Part shown: positions 11,801-19,845 of the stretch, piece after piece
How the letters are laid out: each line of letters starts with the position of its first letter
How positions within the stretch are numbered: the stretch's first letter is position 1
NCBI GenBank assembly: GCA_963822595.1
Contig: CAWGIG010000001.1
Location: forward strand, 992,001 to 1,056,000
From: CAVRUH01 sp963822595
GTDB taxonomy: Bacteria > Chlamydiota > Chlamydiia > Chlamydiales > Waddliaceae
Length of the DNA: 64,000 bases
Direction: 5' to 3'
Notes under the pieces: generated by a model
What the model saw: only the letters and a program-made list of their open reading frames with translations
Databases searched by the model: none
Told to the model about the DNA's origin: nothing
Made by a program: the position numbers and the translations under genes

Positions 11801-14800
11801 AATTCTCTCAAGATATCTTCCGCCGGAACACCCGGAAAAGAAATGCCCACATCGGTAAGGCAATCTCCACCTTTAATTAATTTAGAAACAAGATTGATCA
11901 AATCCTTTTGGTCTTTATAAGAATGGTAGGTTTTTATCCCTTTTTCGTTGTTTTTGATTTCGTTATCGATGACAGCCTTTAGGATAATGCCATAGCTTCC
12001 GGGTTGTGATACATCGCTGATATTTATGGAATCAGGAAGAGCGCGTTTGCTGCTTTCGGTTCCTGAGGCACCGCCTAATGCATTTACCATGAGGGGTATA
12101 TCTTGAGCATTTCCAACGATTTTTTCGCTTGTGAGTTTGTACTCCGGAAAGATCCAATCTTCTATAAAACTGACGAGCTCCTTTGGACCACTTTCGATCT
12201 TAGCAACGATAGCAGCGCGATCTTTTGCTTGGACTTGTGAAAGGGCAATGTGGAAATGTGCTTTAAATCGCTTACCTTTTTCGGTCGTATCGATATCTAT
12301 GGGCGAGTTAGGGTCTTGGAGGCGTACTTGAGCTATCTCGGCAAGGGCCTCTTTTTTAATGCTAGAGATATTTTTTAGGATGTTTTTCGGTGTGATCCCT
12401 TTTCCTAGTTGACAGTAGTCTATGCAAGTCAACCATATTTGTTGCGCTTCGCTGCTGTGTTCGGATTTCTCTTTTGGCTTGTCGCTACCTTCGTAGGGAA
12501 TCACGCGAACCCCATCTTCAGAGCGGCCAAAATTGACTCCGGAAACCTTTCTAAATGATTTCGGAATGATATTCGTTAATAGATCCCTGCCAAAACAGAT
12601 CTGAGAAACGAAATCTTCATTGAATCTATCTTTTATATATGTATTGTAAAAGTCTTCACGTGCTACGAATTCGTCTTTCCCGAGCATGTAGTTCACAAAA
12701 TCATTTTCCTGCAAAACTTCAAGATTAAGCTTTTTACTTACCTCGCTAAACCACTTCTTCGCGATAACTTCGAGGGCATCTGAGCAAATCTCTTCGGGAA
12801 GGTCTGCCTGTAGATTATTGCGTAAAGCTTTACATAGCTGACTTAACTCGGGTAAGGATAGCGTCCATTCAAGAATTTTAAGACCCGCCTTGACCTGATT
12901 AGAATCAAGTTCACGATGCGAACCGTAAGAGAAGTTCTTCTCTTGTGTCGGATCGCAATCTTTATCGAGCTCATCGGCAGTTACTATCATTTTTTCTTTC
13001 ATAAGATCGCGAATATCTTCAATGATGTCGAGTTCTCTTTGAAGTTTAAGAGTATCGGGAGCATTCGGAAAGCTTTCTGCTAGGCCAGCTAAACGGTCTC
13101 TTTTAAGTGTTTCAGTGTGTTTGAAGGATAGGAGGTCGCTTCGTGTAAAGTCGCATCTTCCTCGATCATGGATTGTTTCTAGAAGATTGAGGTGCAGGCG
13201 TAAGAGTGAAAGTTCATCGGATGGTGTCTTGCGATCCCATTTGAATTCGAATACTTTTTGCCCAAAAGCATGGAGGGTAGTGCGAGCATAGAGTAGTCCA
13301 TGGGCTTGCCTGAGGGGTTCTAAAGTGCTTACACAAGCTAATGTTTTTCCATCTGCGCGAATGTGTGAGATGATATTTCTAATAACAGTTGATTTACCAT
13401 CGCCGCAGATCACTTGCATATAAAGATGGGGGTTAGCGATCGTCTTTCTCACCGCCTTTAACTGACTGCGTCTGAGGATAATTCCCAACTCGTATTCTAG
13501 AAGAAGGTTTGTGGGAGCATCGATATCTTTATCTGGATTGTAATATCTTACCCCATTATATAGTGTAAGGACTTCATCGCTTGTATGTGTGTAGGCATCG
13601 GTCCCCGCAGGAAGATCGTTTAGCTTCTTAAGTTCCACCAATGCCTTTTCTTTTTGCATCAATACAGTGGCAGCCTTTAGATAATCACGTGTTAGAAGCG
13701 AAAGTTTATCTATATCGAAAGCCATATATTTAGATAACTGACTCCAATCGCCTTCGCCATAACATCTTAAAGAAGTATCAAGGGCAACATCGTTCCAGTG
13801 TTTTTTCTCTCTTTTCAGAAGACTAAGAAGCTCTCCCCCTTCTTTAGTTTTGGGTGGTGGCAACATCGAGAGAAGAGCATGTCTTAATTTGAGTACTTCG
13901 TCTTTGCTTTGAGATACCTCGTGAGATATTCTTGAAATTAATCCCGGTATTTTTTTGGGATCGATGTACTCGATTTTCTTTTCTCCCTGAATAACGTGAT
14001 CAAGATCTTTGACTCTTTCATCTGCCATTTCTTTTGCATAGGGATCATTTATTTTGTTCAGATCTTGCTTCAAATTGTGCATGTATTCCATACGTTGTGC
14101 ATGGCTTGTATTAGGCACTTTTAGCGAGATCATATCCTCTTGATCGATTCGATTAGGAGATATGGGAATAGGTTCTTCTAAGGGCTCCACGTAAGCTGGA
14201 AGTGCAGCGTCCTTTTTTTCGGAAATTTCTTTTTCGAAATAAGAAATCGCACTTTTTAGAATGATTACAGATTTTTCCGGCGGTTCTGTTGCATATGCTT
14301 CTAGAAATTTTGAAGCCGGTTCAGCGGCGTTGATTTTTACTTTCGTTCGTAAGATTTGGTGTTCCTTAATCAGTGCTTCAAGCTTTTCTTTTGGCATTTC
14401 TGTTACATTCAGCTGCTGTGCATGCAACACAAGCATCTCCGAGGCTCGGTAGAGAAATTCTATAGCCTCTTGAGATATTTGTGGAATCACTTTAATCCAA
14501 CTTAAAATTTCCTTAGATTGCTCTGAGAAACTTCGATGCAACATCCCTTTTTGGAGATATCTAAGAGCGTCTGTATAATTTTCCTGAACTGCCAGGAGGT
14601 AGGCTAAATAAAGATATCCCTCCGGAATCATTTCGGTGACAAGCCCTTTGGTGGAATCTACTGTAAATACGATCGAGGTTCCCCCTGAACTTTCTAAATT
14701 TTTGTACGAAGGTATTTGTTGCTGGAGATTTTCCTTGGTAGGAATAATGCTAAAGTTTTGGCCCATTTCACCTATTTTCTTTCCATAGGAGGAACAGTTA

Positions 14801-17800
14801 ACGACGATTCTGAGAGGACCATTGTCATGTTGCAAAAGATGATAGTCTGTAAATGAATCGGCAAATAAAGTGGATAATTCAGAAACGAATGCTGGATGAC
14901 TTTCGTTCTCGATAGGCTTGTTTTGAAAATGTTGTGAAAGGGATTTATTGGAAAGATAATATCCGGGCATGCCTTCAACTTCCCATAGATCCCCTTTTTT
15001 TACATAACTTATTCCCAATCGAGAATACGTTACAGATACTTTTTCTCCACGGCTGTCCTTTTTGACAATGATATTTGACGGATTGTCAATAGCTAAAAAG
15101 TGATGGTAATTTGGATCTTTCCATGGGATAACAACTTGCATTTTTCTTGAGTCAGATAGAGATACAATTTTTCCATCGGCGACCTTTGCCTCATAAACGA
15201 GTTCTCCTTGTTTTTCCAGACGGACTTTTTTGGAATCATCAGAAATCCAACAAGTGTACTGATTCATGATTTCTCTAGGAATTTTATTTACGGGCTTTTT
15301 TTCTCCAACGAGTAATTTTGCAAGCGAACGCTTCATTCCAAAAAATCCTGCATCACTTACTTCTCCTAAATCATCTATCTCTAACTTCGATACCCATTGG
15401 GACCAATCTTGCTTGCCTTGTTGTTCCAACCGATAAAAAGATAAGTTTCTGGCTGTGTCCATGACCAAACGGAACTCTTTACCATTTAATGTAAAAGAGT
15501 ATTCCATTGCTTCTATACCATCTTTTTGCTCGATTTTCACTCGCCTGATGATTGTGGGAATTTCTTCCAAGTTATCCGGATAAGCACTTTCTAGTAACAT
15601 CTTTTTAATGGATGAAAAAGCTGGATGGCTTGTTACCTCTTGTCCCATCATGCCGCTACGTTTTTTTTCTTTCCATAATGCAGTTTCTCTTAAATCGAGT
15701 ACATATTCGCTTCCCTTATCGTCGGTTGCCTTGTAAACCATCCCATCGGAACTATTTGGTTTCCATTGAAGTAATGGTAGAGCAGAATTGATAGCCCTTG
15801 CTAAATTATGGCAATTTTCCCTTGTAACCGCTTTTGATAACGTGCCTGCCAATTTAAAAAGTAAATAATCGATCCTCTGCTGTTTTTCACTTGATAACCA
15901 CTTATTCACTCCAAACCATTGCTTAGTAATGCAGTAGCTTTCGAGAAATGAAAACGCTTCTTCATGTGATACATTGTCCTTCCTCGCTGCTATCAAAAGG
16001 CGATAAGCATGCAACATTGACCTGTAGGAGTGGAGAGGAGAGCCATTTCTGTTAGCTTCCTCAACGAGATTTGGCATTTGCTTTTCAAAATCGTCTAGAA
16101 AAATGCTCGTAGGGCGTGGAGAGATGTTTAAGCTCTGTGAGATGTTATCCATTTGTTGACACATATCGACAATGAAGAAGTAACTTCCATAGTGGCCGCT
16201 ATCCTTCATCTCACGTGCTGTTTGCCCCAGTATCGAAACCATTTCTCTAAAATAAAGAGGATCCATTTGAACGGTAGATATAAAATCATCTTGATGAAGG
16301 AGCAAAGCTTCAAAGAAACGTCTCAGAGTGGTACCGACCTCAAGATGCTCCAAAAGAATCGCATGCTTACTTAGTTTGCCGATAGCTTCTCTAAACTGTT
16401 GTTTCCCGGAACCCGATCGGATCATCTGCAGCTCATGAAGCGTTTCCGGAGGTATCCCAGCGATCGTTTTCGTTTCGCGCATGACAGCCTCTTGCACTTT
16501 TCCTTGTAAAGTAGGTTCTCTATAAGGTTCGTCCACGTGATATTCTTGTATGCCTGTTTTAGGTTGTACAAAATCACCTTCTTCTGAAGCGACCATTTGT
16601 TCAAAAAGATATTCGGCAAGTTCGCGGAGAACTTCAAGATCGTTTTTTATATAGGAGTCGAACGGTTTAAATTCAAAACGAACCATATAATTTAATTCAG
16701 TTTCCACAACATGGAGTCCCGATGGTTTTAACACAAATGAGGGTAGAGTTAGCCCGTTCTTTTCCCTTTCGGTAATGATCATTGTTGTATCAGCAAAGAT
16801 CTCAATTTCACCTGAGCCTGTGGAGAGAAGCTCGTTAACTTTCGTATTATTTGCTTCAAGAGCTGTTTTAGCTAATTCTAGTTGATTATCGTCGCTTTTG
16901 TTTGTTAACAACTTACTCAGGTTTAGCTTTTTAAACTCACCCATACCGATTTTTAGTAGGTTCCATAAATCTCCTATCAATAAGGCTCGATTGGGCACGC
17001 TCATTGCCACCATCAAAATGTAAAGCTGCCTTAAATGTGCTAGGGATGGGGATAGATGTCCGTTTTGACCAATATCAGCAAAAACCTCTTCCTTAATTTT
17101 ATTATATTTTTTTGAGGAAGTGCCTAATTTCTTTAAGACATTTTCCTTGTGTGGTTGTCCTTTTAGACTATGATCAGCAATGACTTCGTCTTCAATTTTA
17201 CTATATAATTCAAAGGAAATACCCAATTTCTTTAATACCATCTGCTTGACAAATTTTCTAGTATTAGGACCAATTCCATCGTAATTTCTAGCTAGCAAAA
17301 ATTTGAGATCTTTTCGATCATTATTTGAAATCATATGATTGATTTCCTTCCAGTAAGGACCTACATTGAAATAAGGGTCCTTCAGTACTCTCTGGATCGA
17401 TGTTAAGTCTAATTGATAATTATCTTTAGCAAATATATCTTCGGGGTAACCCTTGCGGCAGAGATGATCCGCGATATTAAAACAGCGAAGCATTTCAACG
17501 AAATGACGAGGTTCAGGAACAATCTTTCCTAAGCCATAATTGCAACGCATCACTACCTTGCCAACATCTAGGAGTAAAGCAGTCCAGTCCTTACATTCAG
17601 TTGGAGGTATATTTTGCCACCATTCACCTAACGATTGAAGCTGTTCAAAGAAACTTGTGAGTTGTAAATCGATCTCATGGAATTTTCCTTTGTTCGCCAT
17701 CTTATTCCAACTTGTGACGAAACTCCGGAATTTTTTTAAATCGATTTTGTCGAATTTCAAAACCTGTGTCATTTCTTCCTGTGAAATCACGGGGATGGGC

Positions 17801-19248
17801 GTTAAGCTTTTAACCGGAACAATTTGATCCATTTTGAGGCGTTCATCAAAACTTTCTACGGCGGCGACTAAAGGTTTTTCCGGAAGAACTCTTCCTTGCA
17901 CGCTTTCAATTTCATCAATATGCTTCACTATCTCTGAGAGGCGCTCCTTTATGAAGGCGATGTCGGCGGGTGTAAGGTATTGTTCTTTTTTTTGTATTGA
18001 ATCTGCTGCATTTAACAGATTTTTTCGCATCCAATGACGGAATCCCGGCTGTGTGATTAAACGATCGGATCCCTTGGCATATAATGAGAGAAGGGTTGCT
18101 ACTTTCAACAGAAGCTTATTCCTATGAAAACCCTCGAATCCGGTATTTTTTAGAAAAACTTCAAAACTTTTTTCGGCGGTTACAGGAACCATATAGTTGT
18201 ATTTTACTTTATTCTGGTTACTAAACCATGACACTAAAGTTCCTGGCTTTTGGGTACTGGCGGCTTTTTGGACTTCTGCTGTTGTTTTCAGAATCGAAAC
18301 TAATCCCGGCTCTTTTCCTGCTTCTAGATCCCTCTGCACGGAGGTTTTTGGAGTTCCGAGGGAAATATGAACCATATTTTCAATAAAGGAATACATAGGG
18401 TCTTTTGTAGATGTGTTGAAGCGTTTCCTTAAGTATTCGAGATCGAATCGACTGTTTCCTCGGCTCAATTGTTTAGGATCCGTCCCTAAAACGCCTACTG
18501 CACGAAATTCAATTGTTTGATCTTCCAGCATGATAATCTTAATGATAGCCGGTGCTTGCACAAAAGGCATTAATGACTTGCTTGCAGGAAGATAGAAGGG
18601 TAGTGGTGGTTTGGTTTTACAAGCTAGTTCCCATTTATTCAACATAACTTGGGTAAGAGCGGCTACCCCCTTTTCGCGAGCTTTTATATTGGTGAGTTCA
18701 CTGATATTGTTGATTTCTTTTTCCCAACACAATATGTTTTTTAATGCATCGATCTCTTGCCGGAGTTTTTCTTGTTTGGGATCATTAGGGACTTGTTCTA
18801 AAAACCCGATCCATATCTGCAGGATATCGACTAGTGGCAACATTTCACTTTGAGCTCCTCCAAGTAAACTTTTGATTTTCAAAAGTTCTTTCTCTCCATT
18901 ACGGAAGAGATGCATGGCGAATAGGAGTTCTATCTCATTGATTTCATCAGGGTTGGGGGCTTTTTCACTAAGACCTACTAAGGGCGCGGAGAGGGAAAGG
19001 ATATTTCCGAGGTGCCTGGTTACTTCGGATGCCGAAACATCGACTCTTTCAAATTTAAGTTGAACGACATTTTTTTGGTTGGATAATTTGACGGGAGAAT
19101 TGAGAATTGCCTTATTAATAATCTGCTTAGCTGTACCCCGAATGTCTTGCATTTCCTCTTTGGTAATGGGGTTGTCTGACTGAATTGAGACGCGAAACTG
19201 CACATCTGGGTTATGGGAGTTCAAATAGATTATAGCATTATTTGTCAT
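8884..19248 (-). CDS. Giant DUF3638-like P-loop ATPase/helicase-like protein, about 3,454 aa
   Basis: The chosen start is ATG 19248 (MTNNAIIYLNSHNPD). The open frame reaches 19389, but the extra 47 residues run into repeat DNA. The first 1,900 residues are mainly helical, with a beta-rich section ending near EGYLYLAYLLAVQ. Then come a P-loop-like CGDGKST (residues 1948-1954), FEFKWDRKTP, ADELDKD (about 2090), VNFGR/IPYEG, CLTDVG, FDDTHTRGAE (from 2525) and FEQGISRERK. This order resembles the DUF3638/DUF3645 region of giant eukaryotic and chlamydial proteins. A Glu/Gln-rich stretch lies near residues 2755-2790, and a helical C-terminus follows. There is no signal peptide. It is probably a cytoplasmic or secreted ATP-dependent factor of unknown role. 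It is a paralogue of the broken gene at 1-8412 but is not frame-broken. Its stop codon lies within a palindromic repeat, so the original C-terminus may have been longer. Confidence 0.85.
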   Translation of the reverse strand: MTNNAIIYLNSHNPDVQFRVSIQSDNPITKEEMQDIRGTAKQIINKAILNSPVKLSNQKNVVQLKFERVDVSASEVTRHLGNILSLSAPLVGLSEKAPNPDEINEIELLFAMHLFRNGEKELLKIKSLLGGAQSEMLPLVDILQIWIGFLEQVPNDPKQEKLRQEIDALKNILCWEKEINNISELTNIKAREKGVAALTQVMLNKWELACKTKPPLPFYLPASKSLMPFVQAPAIIKIIMLEDQTIEFRAVGVLGTDPKQLSRGNSRFDLEYLRKRFNTSTKDPMYSFIENMVHISLGTPKTSVQRDLEAGKEPGLVSILKTTAEVQKAASTQKPGTLVSWFSNQNKVKYNYMVPVTAEKSFEVFLKNTGFEGFHRNKLLLKVATLLSLYAKGSDRLITQPGFRHWMRKNLLNAADSIQKKEQYLTPADIAFIKERLSEIVKHIDEIESVQGRVLPEKPLVAAVESFDERLKMDQIVPVKSLTPIPVISQEEMTQVLKFDKIDLKKFRSFVTSWNKMANKGKFHEIDLQLTSFFEQLQSLGEWWQNIPPTECKDWTALLLDVGKVVMRCNYGLGKIVPEPRHFVEMLRCFNIADHLCRKGYPEDIFAKDNYQLDLTSIQRVLKDPYFNVGPYWKEINHMISNNDRKDLKFLLARNYDGIGPNTRKFVKQMVLKKLGISFELYSKIEDEVIADHSLKGQPHKENVLKKLGTSSKKYNKIKEEVFADIGQNGHLSPSLAHLRQLYILMVAMSVPNRALLIGDLWNLLKIGMGEFKKLNLSKLLTNKSDDNQLELAKTALEANNTKVNELLSTGSGEIEIFADTTMIITEREKNGLTLPSFVLKPSGLHVVETELNYMVRFEFKPFDSYIKNDLEVLRELAEYLFEQMVASEEGDFVQPKTGIQEYHVDEPYREPTLQGKVQEAVMRETKTIAGIPPETLHELQMIRSGSGKQQFREAIGKLSKHAILLEHLEVGTTLRRFFEALLLHQDDFISTVQMDPLYFREMVSILGQTAREMKDSGHYGSYFFIVDMCQQMDNISQSLNISPRPTSIFLDDFEKQMPNLVEEANRNGSPLHSYRSMLHAYRLLIAARKDNVSHEEAFSFLESYCITKQWFGVNKWLSSEKQQRIDYLLFKLAGTLSKAVTRENCHNLARAINSALPLLQWKPNSSDGMVYKATDDKGSEYVLDLRETALWKEKKRSGMMGQEVTSHPAFSSIKKMLLESAYPDNLEEIPTIIRRVKIEQKDGIEAMEYSFTLNGKEFRLVMDTARNLSFYRLEQQGKQDWSQWVSKLEIDDLGEVSDAGFFGMKRSLAKLLVGEKKPVNKIPREIMNQYTCWISDDSKKVRLEKQGELVYEAKVADGKIVSLSDSRKMQVVIPWKDPNYHHFLAIDNPSNIIVKKDSRGEKVSVTYSRLGISYVKKGDLWEVEGMPGYYLSNKSLSQHFQNKPIENESHPAFVSELSTLFADSFTDYHLLQHDNGPLRIVVNCSSYGKKIGEMGQNFSIIPTKENLQQQIPSYKNLESSGGTSIVFTVDSTKGLVTEMIPEGYLYLAYLLAVQENYTDALRYLQKGMLHRSFSEQSKEILSWIKVIPQISQEAIEFLYRASEMLVLHAQQLNVTEMPKEKLEALIKEHQILRTKVKINAAEPASKFLEAYATEPPEKSVIILKSAISYFEKEISEKKDAALPAYVEPLEEPIPISPNRIDQEDMISLKVPNTSHAQRMEYMHNLKQDLNKINDPYAKEMADERVKDLDHVIQGEKKIEYIDPKKIPGLISRISHEVSQSKDEVLKLRHALLSMLPPPKTKEGGELLSLLKREKKHWNDVALDTSLRCYGEGDWSQLSKYMAFDIDKLSLLTRDYLKAATVLMQKEKALVELKKLNDLPAGTDAYTHTSDEVLTLYNGVRYYNPDKDIDAPTNLLLEYELGIILRRSQLKAVRKTIANPHLYMQVICGDGKSTVIRNIISHIRADGKTLACVSTLEPLRQAHGLLYARTTLHAFGQKVFEFKWDRKTPSDELSLLRLHLNLLETIHDRGRCDFTRSDLLSFKHTETLKRDRLAGLAESFPNAPDTLKLQRELDIIEDIRDLMKEKMIVTADELDKDCDPTQEKNFSYGSHRELDSNQVKAGLKILEWTLSLPELSQLCKALRNNLQADLPEEICSDALEVIAKKWFSEVSKKLNLEVLQENDFVNYMLGKDEFVAREDFYNTYIKDRFNEDFVSQICFGRDLLTNIIPKSFRKVSGVNFGRSEDGVRVIPYEGSDKPKEKSEHSSEAQQIWLTCIDYCQLGKGITPKNILKNISSIKKEALAEIAQVRLQDPNSPIDIDTTEKGKRFKAHFHIALSQVQAKDRAAIVAKIESGPKELVSFIEDWIFPEYKLTSEKIVGNAQDIPLMVNALGGASGTESSKRALPDSINISDVSQPGSYGIILKAVIDNEIKNNEKGIKTYHSYKDQKDLINLVSKLIKGGDCLTDVGISFPGVPAEDILRELSLLHPQIVFRFINRNDDWKMMLNGKVLTLDTTIPVSNVITLFDDTHTRGAERPSMNGVTEWLTIGENTGITRFEQGISRERKVLQGKASVIYFFPATIDAEQMTSAVLYDRLVTIEADQLRTLNDTAERQRIQAIVPHAIDLAKRAMTKKARTLGEKSHYSARALIDKHCRQYSIKSTKIGSQSAGKPNNMVDADKALDHLINEDLKNLKALQSSLEIGLQDIQNPSLIFLFLKEIKCAEDLLRAKLKTVPTGIGKPRLAKQYYSSKVSDSASNIEGTQESEKESEEEQEMEVEQELDQTREESEGTIFDVKREPVYFVQQMHNLFDEAYAPIGVIIPNFYKYNIFAPFQPKNKFFTSNFSEAHRNSKRGVKPWGLITKNQNVPPDQNLISRTLFAIDPKTNRVIEVVTSIYDNFILSNGLSDLQSQIKPYLFSMYNYDTGRVDEGSRWDALTPDQIKQVKRLIVSTMFQRGDLVYPNIDSSKIKTYEQDLKNLYPVLVDWLREQPNLKEMMYSFRRFRAACCISGQKIAGSDLARAFKEAEAYQKQEQLYASPKPQKEVRITQKDLLKMGDDADEKLKSIPGLIPFIEKQSKDFMKTVEETDPAQRKWMEGLFTAGMKIITMEILGKDMTADDLVKLIDDLIDKDPAKITEILSAKIPKDLAKMFPDPLDKMLEAENIAKIFQMEIAGMMDSYKGPIETTPEAIKIAAKLDLETILSKGTSLIETVLKQAWARSTDAGTGLKVKEVAAKIIEEKLAHVPGLSSLTLTNLAVIAMQAMNTENPGNLAEEIVKILKVQEGVLLPDILAKVNEAIPAKVQAEVTKWTEHWKVEANRNRFFMEKMGAPIEQDKVYTWEEVTAAIKNKVLEPIQERFSKSNIGVRFFLYPFRAIYLWYVGRKALQFADKLGNFLRQEKFIEKFFWLTFQASKTNVIPDLKISAMAIFNHDKTAEQIKALLPNILGNDILIRSMTG

Positions 19249-19379
19249 TGATAAAGTATTTAAAAATTTAACTTTCTCTATTATATCATAAATATAATAA
19301 GTATATTGAATAATTAACATTTCCTTAATATATCGCGAAGTCGATTTTCTGGGGGTTTGGTGCCGAGGCAGAGCGGGGC

Positions 19380-19845
19380 CAGATTTCATGAGGCTGAAAG
19401 CCAGTTCGTGGCGCCAGGCAGGCGCGCAATGTCATTTCATGGGGGGCTGAAGCCTGCCTTTTGACAGCCCAGGCAGAGCGAAGCGCAATGTCATCAATTT
19501 AAAGAAGAGTTTATCATTTCATGAGGGCTGAAAGCCAGTTTCGTGACAGCCCAGGCAGAGCGAAGCGAAGGCCTGGGTCAGGGTGAAAAAAATGGAAAAG
19601 CCCTGGAAGGGCGACTCATCCATTTTTGCATAGATATAATTTCGCCAGAATGAGTCGCCCTTCCAGGGCTCTGACTTTCTTTTATCGACGTCAACCCAGG
19701 CCTTCGCTTTGCTCTGCCTGGGCTATCAAAAGGCAGGCTTTCAGCCCTCATGAAATGATAAACTATTCTTTAATCTTATGAAATAACGCTTCGCTCTGCC
19801 CGGGCTTTCATGAAACTGGCTTTCAGCCCATATGAAATGAATTAA
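19380..19845. repeat. Large palindromic intergenic repeat, copy 2 (inverted relative to copies 1 and 3)
   Basis: The core palindrome is at about 19507-19768, with AGCCCAGGCAGAGCGAAGCG on the left and its reverse complement on the right, and the nested AGCCCTGGAAGGGCGACTCA / TGAGTCGCCCTTCCAGGGCT pair inside. Further partial arms extend to 19380 and 19845, so more than one insertion or rearrangement is likely. The asymmetric ATCGACGTC mark lies in the right half here and in the left half in copies 1 and 3, which fixes the orientation. The last residues and stop codon of the Wzc-like gene (19823-19840) lie in the outermost arm. Confidence 0.9.

Noticed and set aside
19249..19389. 47-residue N-terminal extension of the giant protein
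   Set aside because: It runs into the palindromic repeat and begins without a ribosome site; MTNNAIIYLNS at 19248 is a more natural start.
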